From assembly GCF_023008405.1 (NCBI RefSeq), contig NZ_CP095376.1:8536501-8600500 (forward strand): a DNA stretch of 64,000 bases. The letters are read 5' to 3'. Below, in pieces: positions 49,777 through 58,343 of the stretch. The notes beneath the pieces were generated by a model. It had not been told where the DNA came from and did not search any database. It saw nothing but the letters and a program-made list of their open reading frames with translations. The first letter of the stretch is position 1. Every line of letters starts with the position of its first letter. The position numbers were made by a program, and so were the translations under genes. Source of the stretch: Amycolatopsis sp. FBCC-B4732. Lineage in GTDB: Bacteria > Actinomycetota > Actinomycetes > Mycobacteriales > Pseudonocardiaceae.

Positions 49777-51315
49777 ATGTCGGAGGCCGTGGCGCTCGGC
49801 GTCGCTCCCGCCGTCCCCGGAAAGGGGCTGCGCGGCGGCGCCCTGGGCATGGTGTCGTCGATGGTCATCGGGATGTCGTCGACCGCTCCGGCGTACTCGA
49901 TCGCGGCGACGCTCGGACTGATCGTCTTGGCCGGTACCGGGTTCAAGGCGGCCGCGTTCGTCCTGCTGTCCTTCGTGCCGGTGCTCTTCGTGGCGCTCGC
50001 GTTCCGCGAGCTGAACACCGCGGAACCCGACTGCGGGACCAACTTCACGTGGGCGGCGCGCGCGTTCGGCCCGCACGCGGGGTGGTTCACCGGCTGGGTC
50101 GTCACGGTCGCGCAGCTGCTGGTGATGAGCAGCCAGTCCGCGCTCACCGGCCGGTACACGCTGCTGCTGTTCGGCGCGTCCGGCGCGGCGGACAACCGGT
50201 GGCTCACGACGGCGATCGGCGCCGGGTGGCTGCTGGCGCTGTGCTGGCTCTGCTACCGCGGGATCGAGGTCTCCGCGCGGGCGCAGTGGATCCTGCTGGG
50301 CGTGGAGCTCGTCGTCCTCGTGCTCTTCTCGGTCGTGGCGCTGGTCCGCGTCTTCGCGGGCACGGCCGGACCGCAGGCGTCGGTGCCGCGCCTCGACTGG
50401 CTGTGGCCGGGCGGGGTGGGCGCCGGCACGGCGGTTTCGGCGGTGCTGCTCGCCGTGTTCATCTACTGGGGCTGGGAAAGCTCGCTGTCGGTCAACGAAG
50501 AGTCGGCGGACCCGCGGCACGCGCCGGGCCGCGCGGCGGTGCTCTCGACGGTGCTGCTGGTGCTGAACTACCTGCTCGTCACGGTCGCCGCGCTGGCCTT
50601 CGCGGGCGTCGGGAGCGAGGGCGTCGGGCTGGGCAACGAAGCGAACTCCGAAGACGTCCTCGCGGGGCTCGGCGGCGCGGTGTTCGGCGACGGCACCGCG
50701 GGCAAGGTGCTGGGCGTGCTCCTGATCGTCTCGGTGCTGACCAGCGGCGCCGCCACCAGCCAGGCGACGATCATGCCGGCGGCGCGCACGACGTTGTCGA
50801 TGGCCAGCCACGGCGCGCTGCCCCGCGTCTTCGGGCGCGTGCACCCGCGGTTCCGGACGCCGTCGGTGGCGACCTGGACGTTCGGGCTGGTCTCGCTCGC
50901 GGTGTACGTGCTCCTGGCGCTGGTCAGCGACAACGTGCTGGCGGACTCGGTCGACGCGGTCGGGCTGACCATCGCGATCGAGTACACGATGACGGCGCTC
51001 GCCTGCGTCTGGGTGTTCCGCCGGACGCTCTTCGCGAGTGCCCGCAACTTCCTGCTGCGCGGGCTGCTGCCGTTCCTCGGCGGGGTGTTCTTCCTGGCCG
51101 TGCTGGGGTTCGCGCTGGTCGAGTACGCGCGGCCGGACGCGGGCGAGACGACGGTGTTCGGCATCGGCGGTGTGGCGGTGATCGGCGTGGTGTCGATCAC
51201 GCTGGGGGTACCGCTGATGTTCGCGGTGCACCGCGCCTGCCGCGACTTCTTCGCCGGGCGCCGCCTGCCACGCGGGGTGGTGCGGCGCGGCGGCGACGTC
51301 ATCGAACCGGGCTAG
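49777..51315 (+). CDS. APC-superfamily amino acid permease
   Basis: A 512-residue transporter with about 12-14 helices. The N-terminal GALGMVSSMVIGMSSTAPAYSIAATLG is the unwound helix-1 substrate region of APC members. ATG at 49777 has AGGAGG at good distance. No specific substrate motif. Divergent from an Lrp regulator, consistent with amino-acid control. The last 4 bases overlap the convergent pseudogene end. Confidence 0.9.
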   Translation: MSEAVALGVAPAVPGKGLRGGALGMVSSMVIGMSSTAPAYSIAATLGLIVLAGTGFKAAAFVLLSFVPVLFVALAFRELNTAEPDCGTNFTWAARAFGPHAGWFTGWVVTVAQLLVMSSQSALTGRYTLLLFGASGAADNRWLTTAIGAGWLLALCWLCYRGIEVSARAQWILLGVELVVLVLFSVVALVRVFAGTAGPQASVPRLDWLWPGGVGAGTAVSAVLLAVFIYWGWESSLSVNEESADPRHAPGRAAVLSTVLLVLNYLLVTVAALAFAGVGSEGVGLGNEANSEDVLAGLGGAVFGDGTAGKVLGVLLIVSVLTSGAATSQATIMPAARTTLSMASHGALPRVFGRVHPRFRTPSVATWTFGLVSLAVYVLLALVSDNVLADSVDAVGLTIAIEYTMTALACVWVFRRTLFASARNFLLRGLLPFLGGVFFLAVLGFALVEYARPDAGETTVFGIGGVAVIGVVSITLGVPLMFAVHRACRDFFAGRRLPRGVVRRGGDVIEPG

Positions 51316-52524
51316 AACCAGGTGTCGAGGGCGGTGGCCGGTGAACCTTCGCCGGCCCACGCGATGACCCCGTCCGGCCGGAGCAGCAGCGGCCCGGTGT
51401 TCGTGGCGGACACGACGTCCACGCGCGGTTCGGTGACGTGGTCGCTGGTCAGCAGGAGGCCGCGGCCGGTGCGGGTGTGCTCGTGCAGTCTCGATTCGCG
51501 GCCGTCGGCATCGACGATTTCGACGTCCGGGCAGTGCTCGCCGGCCGGCTTCGGGGCGGGGTAAGGGAAGTCGTACCGGTCGCGGACGCGACGATCTCCC
51601 GCAGCGCGTCGACGTGCGGACCGGGCGCCAGCAACGCCGATTGCGCGTGCGTGTTGCGCAGCACCGCTTCGCCGGCCGGGTGCCGTTCGCGCGTGTACGT
51701 GTCGAGGAACGTCTCGGGCTTTTCGCCGCGCAGGACGGCGCCGAGCTTCCAGCCGAGGTTGGCCGCGTCGAGCAGGCCGAGGTTGAGGCCCTGGCCGCCG
51801 CTCGGCGAGTGCACGTGGGCGGCGTCGCCGGCGAGGAAGACGCGGTCGCGGCGGTAGCCGGGCACCTGGCGGGCCTGGTCGCCGAACCGCCGTTCCTCGC
51901 GGAACTCCTCGACGACGACGTCCGCGCCGGTGATCCGCCGGACGCTCGCGGCGAAGTCGGCCGCGGTGACGGGCTCCGGGTTCGCCGCGGGCTCGGTGAT
52001 CCCGACCATGCTGCCGCCGTGCAGGAACGCCCCGCCGGGGTAGCGCCCGGCCGGTGGGACTTCGCCGGCGAAGCGCACCTGCCCGGCGATCGTGCGCAGC
52101 AGTGCGGGCGTGCCGGGGAACTCGAAGCCGGCCAGCTTGCGGACGGTGCTGCGGCCGACGACGTACTTCGCGCGCCAGGCCTTTTCCGCGGTGCCCGTGA
52201 CGCCGTCCACATCGGACTCGACCGCGGTGACCCCGTGCCCGCGCAGCACCCGGACACCCGCGGCGTGGCCGGCGAGGACGCGTTCCAGCTCCGGCTGCCA
52301 GATGTTGGTCCGCGGGCGGTCTTCGCGCGGGACGATCTTGAAGATGTTCGCGAAGTGGCCGCGGGTGCTGCCGTGGTCGCGGGCGAGGTCCTTGGTGCCT
52401 TCGGTTCTTCGGACGGGGTCTTCAGGCGCTCGAGGACCAGGGGCTCGACGCCCGCCAGCTTGAGCTCCGCCGCGAGGAACAGGCTCACCGGACCCGCGCC
52501 CACGACGATCACGTCGGCATCCAT
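51312..52524 (-). pseudogene. Frameshifted FAD-dependent monooxygenase
   Basis: Remnant of a class A flavin monooxygenase (TetX/phenol-hydroxylase-like). The N-terminal FAD motif DADVIVVGAGPVSLFLAAEL is in frame from ATG 52524. The frame is lost near 52395, where ERLKTPSEEPKA stops making sense. It resumes in another frame as RGHFANIFKIVP and YVVGRSTVRKLAGFEF, then GDAAHVHSPSGGQGLNLGLLDAANLGWKLG. A second shift near 51545 gives the C-terminal end in a third frame. The usual GCDGGRSTV is shortened to GRSTV, so a small deletion exists too. Sequencing error is possible for the shifts, not for the deletion. Confidence 0.8.
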
Positions 52525-52531
52525 GCTTTCT

Positions 52532-52547
52532 CCTTAAGTAGTTAAGG
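52532..52547. promoter_or_regulatory. TetR operator candidate
   Basis: CCTTAA-GTAG-TTAAGG is a perfect palindrome with 6-base arms, in the 37-base gap between the divergent FAD enzyme remnant and the TetR gene. Confidence 0.7.
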
Positions 52548-52561
52548 CGTCAAGGAGGAGC

Positions 52562-53182
52562 ATGCAGCTGGAGGTCGCCGACGCCGTCCGCGTCGCGCTG
52601 AAGCTGCTGGAAGACGAGGGCCTGGACAAGCTGACCGTGCGGCGGCTGGCCACCGAGCTCGGCGTCAAGGCACCCGCGTTGTACTGGCACTTCAGCGGCA
52701 AACGCGCACTGCTCGACCACATGGCGGACGCGATCGTCGCGCCGGTCGTCGCCGGGCTGCCGGCGTCCGGGCCGTGGCTCGCGTGGCTCGAAGAAGCGGG
52801 CTTCGCGCTGCACACGGCGTTGCTCGCGCACCGCGACGGCGCCCGCGTCGCGCTCGGCGCGGACCTCCGGGCGGCCCGCGCGCTCGGTGAACTCGCCGAG
52901 CGCGCGACCGGTGTCCTGCACGACGCGGGCTTCCCGCTCGGCGAGGCGACCCGCGCGTCCGGGGTGCTGGTGCACTTCGTGCTCGGCCGGGCCGTCGAGG
53001 ACCAGACGCGGTTGCCGCCGGCGGAGGAGGCCGCGGTGATCGCGTCCGCGGCGTTCCCGTTCCCGCTGATGGCCCGCGGCCTGCGCGAACGGGCCGGGTC
53101 GACGGTCGAGGATGACTTCCGGTACGCGCTCGGCGTGCTGCTCGCCGGGCTCGAAGCGGCTAACCGAGGTCGCGGCGGCTGA
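52562..53182 (+). CDS. TetR-family repressor, TetR-C type
   Basis: A 206-residue repressor. HTH in the first 45 residues (TVRRLATELGVKAPALYWHFSGKRALL). The long C-terminal domain resembles the classic tetracycline-repressor core (LARHRDGARVALGADLR and RASGVLVHFVLGRAVEDQT). Divergent placement opposite a TetX-like flavin monooxygenase fits a drug-inducible pair, but that enzyme is now broken. ATG at 52562 with AGGAGG at good distance. Overlaps the end of the lysA paralogue by 23 bases. Confidence 0.87.
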   Translation: MQLEVADAVRVALKLLEDEGLDKLTVRRLATELGVKAPALYWHFSGKRALLDHMADAIVAPVVAGLPASGPWLAWLEEAGFALHTALLAHRDGARVALGADLRAARALGELAERATGVLHDAGFPLGEATRASGVLVHFVLGRAVEDQTRLPPAEEAAVIASAAFPFPLMARGLRERAGSTVEDDFRYALGVLLAGLEAANRGRGG

Positions 53183-54503
53183 GGTCCTCCTCGGTCTCGC
53201 GGCGCACCAGCAGCGTCGCGACGCCGTTCTTCACCCCGACCAGCGGCGGGCGGCCGACCTGGTTGTAGTTCGACGCCAGCGAGTGGTGGTAGGCGCCGGT
53301 GCACGGCACGGCCAGCAGATCGCCCGCGCGCAGGTCGGCGGGCAGCGCGATGCCGTCAGCCAGGACGTCGCCGGCCTCGCAGTGCCGTCCGACGACGGTC
53401 ATCGGGACGCGCTTCGCGGTGGAGCGCCGGCCGACCAGGCGCGTCGTGTACCGGGCGCCGTAGAGCGACGGGCGCGCGTTGTCGCTCATGCCGCCGTCGA
53501 CCGCGACGAACGTGCGGCTGCCGCGCTTGACCGCGCACACGCGGTACACCGTGATCCCGGCCGGCCCGACGATCGCCCGGCCCGGCTCGATCGTCAAGCG
53601 GGGCAAGGGGAAGTCGTGCGCCGCGCACTCGTAGGCGAGCGCCACGCGCAGGCGCCGCGAGTAGCCGCCGAGGTCGAACGCGGGCTCGCCGCCGACGTAC
53701 GGGACCGCGTGCCCGCCGCCGAGGTCGAGCTCCCGCAGCGTGACGCCGTGGGCGTCGCGGAACCGGACGAGCACCTCGGCCATCCGCCGCGCGGCGGCTT
53801 CGTACCGGTCGACCCGCGAGACCTGCGAACCGATGTGGCAGTGCAGCCCGGCCAGCCGCAACCCGGGCTGCGCCCGCAGTGCTGCCGCGGCGGCGTCGAC
53901 GTTGTCGGGAACGCCGTCGAGCAGCGAAAACCCGAACTTCTGCCCTTCGGTGCCGGTGCTGATGGCCGCGTGCGCCCCGGCCGCGACGCCCGGCGTCACC
54001 CGGATCATCACCTGCTGCCCGCTGTGGGCGAGCGCGCCGAGCTGCTCGATCTCGTCGAGCGAGTCGACCACGATCCGCCGCACGCCGTAGCCGAGCGCGG
54101 CCTTCAGGTCTTCGGGCGTCTTCGCGTTGCCGTGCAGCAGCATCCGCTCGGCGGGGAAGCCGACGGACCGGGCGACGGCGATCTCCCCGGCGGAGCAGGT
54201 GTCGAGCGACAGCCCCGCTTCGGCGACCCAGCGCAGCACGGCACGCGTGCAGAGCGCCTTGCTCGCGTACGCGACTTCGACGTCCGGGAGCGCTTCGCGG
54301 TACTCGCGGGCGGTGTCGCGGACCTGCTGCTCGTCGAGGAGGTAGGCGGGCGTCCCGAAGCGGGCGGCGAGGTGGCTGACTCGCGCGCCGGCGAAGAGGA
54401 GCTCGCCGTCTTCGCCGAGTCGGGTGCTTCGCGGCCAGACTCCTGGCTCGAGGTGATCGGCGGCTTCGCAGCCGAGGCTGGGAAGGAGCTCGCTGAGCGT
54501 CAC
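53160..54503 (-). CDS. lysA: Diaminopimelate decarboxylase-like enzyme
   Basis: PLP enzyme of the alanine-racemase-fold decarboxylases; converts meso-diaminopimelate to L-lysine. The 447 residues have the PLP Lys82 in YASKALCTRAV, HCHIGSQVSRV, the Gly-rich GGGHAVPYVGGE, the phosphate-binding EPGRAIVGPAG and the active-site Cys-Glu in VGRHCEAGD. It is not next to thrC/hom as the housekeeping copy usually is, so it may be a second copy or a decarboxylase of another amino acid. GTG at 54503 is divergent from the sigma gene. Confidence 0.85.
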   Translation of the reverse strand: MTLSELLPSLGCEAADHLEPGVWPRSTRLGEDGELLFAGARVSHLAARFGTPAYLLDEQQVRDTAREYREALPDVEVAYASKALCTRAVLRWVAEAGLSLDTCSAGEIAVARSVGFPAERMLLHGNAKTPEDLKAALGYGVRRIVVDSLDEIEQLGALAHSGQQVMIRVTPGVAAGAHAAISTGTEGQKFGFSLLDGVPDNVDAAAAALRAQPGLRLAGLHCHIGSQVSRVDRYEAAARRMAEVLVRFRDAHGVTLRELDLGGGHAVPYVGGEPAFDLGGYSRRLRVALAYECAAHDFPLPRLTIEPGRAIVGPAGITVYRVCAVKRGSRTFVAVDGGMSDNARPSLYGARYTTRLVGRRSTAKRVPMTVVGRHCEAGDVLADGIALPADLRAGDLLAVPCTGAYHHSLASNYNQVGRPPLVGVKNGVATLLVRRETEEDLSRRDLG

Positions 54504-54534
54504 GGGTGCCTCCGGGCATCGCGGCGGATCGGAC

Positions 54535-54594
54535 CCCGTCAGGACACCGCCGGCCGCGCCCCCGGGCGTCCCCCGTGAATGCGGTCCTGACGGG
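54535..54594. repeat. 11-bp inverted repeat in the lysA-sigma intergenic region
   Basis: cccgtcaggac (54535-54545) and gtcctgacggg (54584-54594) are perfect complements 38 bases apart. Likely an operator pair or an RNA structure in the shared divergent promoter region. Confidence 0.5.
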
Positions 54595-54675
54595 TTCCGG
54601 TCGCTCGCTTACTCGTCTTTAACGCGCGGGTAACTTCGGCCACAGTGCGCGTGACCTGCGAAGAGGTGATTTTCC

Positions 54676-55671
54676 GTGCTGGGCGCCGTCACACCGGGCA
54701 TGGTTACCGACACGATGGACGAGACCGAGTTCGCCGCACTGACCGAGCAGCACCGGCGTGAGCTGCGGGCGCACTGCTACCGGTTCCTGGGCTCCCTGGA
54801 CGAGGCCGAGGACCTGGTGCAGGAGACGTTCCTGCGCGCGTGGCGCGGCCGTGAGCAGTACGCGGGCCGCGCGAGCGTGCGCGCCTGGCTGTACAGGATC
54901 GCCACGAACGCGTGCCTCGACTTCCTCGACCGCACACCGCGCGTGGTTCCTTCGGTGGACCTGCCGGTGGCTTCCGGCTCGCACCTGGCGCCCCGGCCGG
55001 CGGCGGCCGTCCCGTGGCTGCAGCCGGCGCCGGACGACCTCCTGGACGTGGCGATCGCGCGGGAGACGGTCGAGCTGGCGTTCCTCGCCGCCGTCCAGTA
55101 CCTCTCGCCGCGGCAGCGCGCGGTGCTGATCCTCCGCGACGTCGTCGGCTGGTCGGCGAAGGAGACGGCGACCGCGTTGGAGACGACCCCCGCTTCGGTG
55201 AACAGCTCGCTTCAGCGGGCGCGGGCCGAGCTGAAGGAGCAACTGCCTTCGCGGCGCACGGAGTGGCGCGTCGAGTCGAGCGGCGAAGAGCGGGCGGTCG
55301 TTTCCCGCTACATCGCGGCGATCACGGCGGCGGACGACACGGCCATCGCGGCCGTGCTGAGCGACGACGTCCGGTGCAGCCACCAGCCGGGCGCCGGCGG
55401 CCACCCCGGCCCGGACCCGACCTGGTACGGCGGGCTGGCGACGGTCCTCGAGGGCTGGGCCCCGGTGCTGCACGGCACCGCGACGATGGAGCTGCGCATG
55501 CTGCCCACCCGCGCGAACGGCGGCCCGGCCGTCGCGACGTACCTGCGTCACGACGGCCGGTTCCGCGCGTTCGGCCTCAACGCGCTGTCGATCGGCGGCG
55601 ACCGGGTCACCGAGGTGACGACGTTCGTGCCGTCGGTGTTCCCGGCGTTCGGGCTGCCGGACGCGCTCTAG
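54676..55671 (+). CDS. ECF-like sigma factor with SnoaL-type C-terminal domain (SigG-like)
   Basis: A 331-residue RNA polymerase sigma factor. Region 2 is HCYRFLGSLDEAEDLVQETFLRAWRG, with VRAWLYRIATNACLDFLD. Region 4 is YLSPRQRAVLILRDVVGWSAKETATALE. A C-terminal NTF2/SnoaL-like domain (about 205-331) replaces a separate anti-sigma factor in this group and may regulate it internally. GTG at 54676 has AGAGG 7-8 bases upstream; later ATGs (54700, 54715) are alternatives. Target regulon unknown. Confidence 0.88.
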   Translation: MLGAVTPGMVTDTMDETEFAALTEQHRRELRAHCYRFLGSLDEAEDLVQETFLRAWRGREQYAGRASVRAWLYRIATNACLDFLDRTPRVVPSVDLPVASGSHLAPRPAAAVPWLQPAPDDLLDVAIARETVELAFLAAVQYLSPRQRAVLILRDVVGWSAKETATALETTPASVNSSLQRARAELKEQLPSRRTEWRVESSGEERAVVSRYIAAITAADDTAIAAVLSDDVRCSHQPGAGGHPGPDPTWYGGLATVLEGWAPVLHGTATMELRMLPTRANGGPAVATYLRHDGRFRAFGLNALSIGGDRVTEVTTFVPSVFPAFGLPDAL

Positions 55672-55856
55672 CGGGTCGGCTCTTCGACGTGGTCCTGCGC
55701 CGAGCCGCACACGCAGCCGCGGTCGGTTCCCTGACCGGCCGTGGTCGCGGCGCAGTAGCGGCGGGCGATCGCGTCGTGCGTGCCGAGCAGGTGCGGGCAG
55801 CTCGGGCACCGGACACCGGCGCGGGGCACCTCGGGTGCCGTCTCCGGGGCGGTCAC
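55668..55856 (-). CDS. Tiny Cys-rich protein coupled to desaturase
   Basis: A 62-residue protein with CPSC near residue 17, a lone Cys in RRYCA, and GCVCG later. Spacing could build a small zinc ribbon or hold an iron centre. GTG at 55856 overlaps the desaturase stop as GTGA, so it is translated after it. It overlaps the end of the sigma gene by 4 bases. A redox or electron-delivery role for the desaturase is a reasonable guess; unrecognised as a family. Confidence 0.6.
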   Translation of the reverse strand: MTAPETAPEVPRAGVRCPSCPHLLGTHDAIARRYCAATTAGQGTDRGCVCGSAQDHVEEPTR

Positions 55857-56893
55857 GCCGCCACCTTCGCCGGCCGCCGCAGCGGCTCACCCGCCTCGTG
55901 CAGGTGCTGCAACACGTACCAGTAGGAGCGGGCCCAGCCGCACTGGGCGTAGGAAATCCCTTGCCGGGCGCAGAAGTCCCGGACGATCACCTGCGCGTGC
56001 TTGAGGTTCGGCCGGGCCATGCTCGGGAACAGGTGGTGCTCGATCTGGTAGTTCAGCCCGCCGAGGGCGAAGTCCACCACCGGGCCGCCGCGGACGTTGC
56101 GCGAGGTCAGCACCTGCTTGCGCAGGAAGTCCAGCTTGTGCCCGGCCGAAACCATCTCCATGCCCTTGTGGTTGGGCGCGAACGAGCAGCCCATGTACAG
56201 CCCCCACAGGAACTGGTGCACCAGGATGAAGATGATCCCGGTCAGCGGCGAGAGCACGATGAACACCGCGGCGAGGTAGGCCACCAGGTGCGCGATCAGC
56301 AGCGCGGATTCGAGCTTGTGCTGGCGGACGTCCCTGCGCCACACGGCTTTCACGCTCGACACGTGCAGGTTGAGGCCTTCGAGCAGCAGCAGCGGGAAGA
56401 ACAGGAACGCCTGGTACTTCGCCATCCAGCGCAGGAAGCCGCGCTTGCGGGAGCTCTGCGCCTTGCTGAACGCGAGCGCGGCGATGTCGACGTCCGGGTC
56501 TTCGTCTTCGTTGTTGGGGTTGGCGTGGTGGCGCGAGTGCGTCCCGATCCACCAGCCGTAGCTCAGCCCGGTCAGTCCGCCGTGGACGAGCCCGGTCGCG
56601 TCGTTCGCCTTGCGGCTGCGGAAGATCTGCTTGTGCCCGGCGTCGTGGCCGATGAACGACAGCTGCGCGAACATCATCGCGAAGAACGCGGCGAGGAAGA
56701 GCTGCCACCACGAGTCGCCGAGGAAGGCGAAGGCGACCCAGCCGCCGCCGAACGCGGCGAGGTTGAGCCCGATCCGCACCGCGTAGTACCGCCGCCGCCG
56801 TCGGAGCAGCCCGGCGTCCTTGATGAGCCGGGACAGCTCGGCGAAGTCGCTTCCGGCTGTGGCCGGAAGCTCCGGATTTCGGGTGGAAGTCAT
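55853..56893 (-). CDS. Membrane fatty-acid desaturase
   Basis: Di-iron desaturase that introduces double bonds into acyl chains of membrane lipids. The 346 residues have four to six hydrophobic segments and the three His boxes: HDAGH, HSRHH and the C-terminal QIEHHLFP. The QxxHH third box places it in the DesA/delta-6-like branch. No fused cytochrome b5, so an external electron donor is needed. ATG at 56893 is preferred; the longer upstream frame has no homology-like content. Confidence 0.88.
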   Translation of the reverse strand: MTSTRNPELPATAGSDFAELSRLIKDAGLLRRRRRYYAVRIGLNLAAFGGGWVAFAFLGDSWWQLFLAAFFAMMFAQLSFIGHDAGHKQIFRSRKANDATGLVHGGLTGLSYGWWIGTHSRHHANPNNEDEDPDVDIAALAFSKAQSSRKRGFLRWMAKYQAFLFFPLLLLEGLNLHVSSVKAVWRRDVRQHKLESALLIAHLVAYLAAVFIVLSPLTGIIFILVHQFLWGLYMGCSFAPNHKGMEMVSAGHKLDFLRKQVLTSRNVRGGPVVDFALGGLNYQIEHHLFPSMARPNLKHAQVIVRDFCARQGISYAQCGWARSYWYVLQHLHEAGEPLRRPAKVAA

Positions 56894-57094
56894 CGGGATC
56901 ACCGCTCTGGGTAAGTCGTAAAGGCTTGTCCAGCAACGGTTTCCGGCCCCGACGGGGTCCGGGTCCGGTCCGGGAAAAGGGCACTGGGGCCTCGACACGG
57001 TGGATACCGCGTCCTGCCCCCAGCCTCCCACTCCGGCGCCCTGGTGGCAATTCCCCGAAACCTGCCGGATCGGTGTACAGTCAGCCACATCGGG

Positions 57095-57229
57095 ATGAAG
57101 GTGACCCACCACACACCCGAGAACTTCCCGCCCGGATCGCTCCGGCCGGGGACAGGAGCCGAGTCCGGGTCGGAAACCCGCTCGTACGCAACCGTGCCGG
57201 CTGATCAGCCGGCGAGCAGCCGCCCGTAG
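57095..57229 (+). CDS. Doubtful small frame
   Basis: A 44-codon frame (begins MKVTHHTPENFPPG) with TACAGT at 57076-57081 as a possible -10 before it and no clear ribosome site. No homology recognised. It contains an 18-base palindrome. Probably non-coding, but kept because of the promoter-like element. Confidence 0.2.
   Translation: MKVTHHTPENFPPGSLRPGTGAESGSETRSYATVPADQPASSRP
57196..57213. repeat. Perfect 18-bp palindrome
   Basis: GCCGGCTGATCAGCCGGC is self-complementary with no mismatch. It lies far from any certain gene start, so regulator site or hairpin element is undetermined. Confidence 0.6.
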
Positions 57230-57369
57230 CCGCCAAAAGCGACACTCGAGGCGCCCAGATGGGTTGCTACAGCTTGTTTTCTTCCGTCGCGGTTCCGGTC
57301 ATCAGGTGGCTCGTCGGCGAGCCGGGTTCGGTGTCATCGTGCTCCGGCGCGCCGATGGGCCGCCACCCT

Positions 57370-58287
57370 TCACGAAAGCCCCCACGACGAGAGCATGCCG
57401 AAGAGCTGCTCGCGTTCACCCGCGGTCAGCAACCGGCTCGGCGGCCGGACGTCGGGGCGGCACAGGCCCAGCTGGGCGAGCGCGTCCTTGACCACGCTGA
57501 CGTTGTTGGCGTTCCCGTTCGCGGCGCGGAGCTCTTCGAAGGGCCGGATCCGTTCCCAGACGGTCATCGCCGCCGGGTAGTCCCCTGTGGACAGTGCGCG
57601 GAACATCGCCAGCGACGTCGCCGGGTCGACGTTCACCAGCCCGGACGTGAAGCCGGTGGCCCCGACGGCGAAGTAGCCGGGCGCGGACAGCTCCGCCAGT
57701 CCGGCGATCCAAACGAACCGGTCGAACCCCGCGTCGCGCGCCACCGAGCCGAACCGGACCGGGTCCGGCACCGCGTACTTGACGCCGATGACGTTCGGTG
57801 CCGTCTCGCCCAGCGCGCGCAGCTGCTCGCCGGCGATCGCGGGGTTGCGGACGTAGAGCACGACGCCGAGTTCCGGCACCGCGCCGGCGATCGCCGCGTG
57901 GTAGTCGACCCAGCCGTCACCGGAGATGTACGGGTGCACCGGCTGGTGGATCATGATCATGTCGGCCCCGGCGTCCCGCGCGTGCGCGGCGGCCCGCGTC
58001 GCCGAAGCGACGTCGTGGCCGATCCCGGCGAGCACGCTCGCCCGCCCGGCCGTGGCCTCGACGGTCACTTCCAGGCATCGCCGGGCTTCGGCGGCGTCGA
58101 GCGCGTAGAACTCGCCGGTGTTCCCGTTCGGCGTCACGACCTCGATGCCGCCGGTGATCAGCCGGTCCACCAGCTTCGCGTACGTCCCGTCGTCGACGGC
58201 GCCTTCGGTGTCGAACGGCGTGACCGGGATGGCCACCACGCCCGAGAGTCGTCGCTTCTGCTCCTCGAACGCACTCGCCACTGACAT
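57370..58287 (-). CDS. Dihydrodipicolinate-synthase-family lyase
   Basis: Class I aldolase-like enzyme of the DapA/NAL family, 305 residues. Schiff-base Lys170 lies in NVIGVKYAV and the catalytic Tyr145 in VVLYVRNPA. The substrate loop is VTPNGNTGEFYAL, different from the TTGE of true DapA, so another 2-keto acid (for example a deoxy-sugar acid or hydroxyproline derivative) is likely. ATG at 58287 is divergent from the ABC importer 56 bases away, so it probably uses the imported compound. Confidence 0.85.
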   Translation of the reverse strand: MSVASAFEEQKRRLSGVVAIPVTPFDTEGAVDDGTYAKLVDRLITGGIEVVTPNGNTGEFYALDAAEARRCLEVTVEATAGRASVLAGIGHDVASATRAAAHARDAGADMIMIHQPVHPYISGDGWVDYHAAIAGAVPELGVVLYVRNPAIAGEQLRALGETAPNVIGVKYAVPDPVRFGSVARDAGFDRFVWIAGLAELSAPGYFAVGATGFTSGLVNVDPATSLAMFRALSTGDYPAAMTVWERIRPFEELRAANGNANNVSVVKDALAQLGLCRPDVRPPSRLLTAGEREQLFGMLSSWGLS

Positions 58288-58343
58288 GTCCTATCTGATA
58301 TACGATGCGGCGTACAACATTAACACGGACCCAGGGAGCAGCC

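Larger units (their letters stand above)
56894..57369. other. Gene-poor 476-bp intergenic region
   Basis: No convincing gene over most of this stretch. It holds the desaturase promoter, a doubtful 44-codon plus-strand frame (57095-57229) and a perfect 18-base palindrome at 57196. GC3 pattern and ORF quality are poor. A small RNA or untranslated leader is possible; I recognise no riboswitch family. Confidence 0.6.

Noticed and set aside
49546..51311. Extension of the FAD monooxygenase frame across the APC permease
   Set aside because: This minus frame is only a shadow of the permease after the frameshift.
56894..57369. c-di-AMP riboswitch
   Set aside because: Lacks the conserved GGGGACCCA-type core and no suitable downstream gene.
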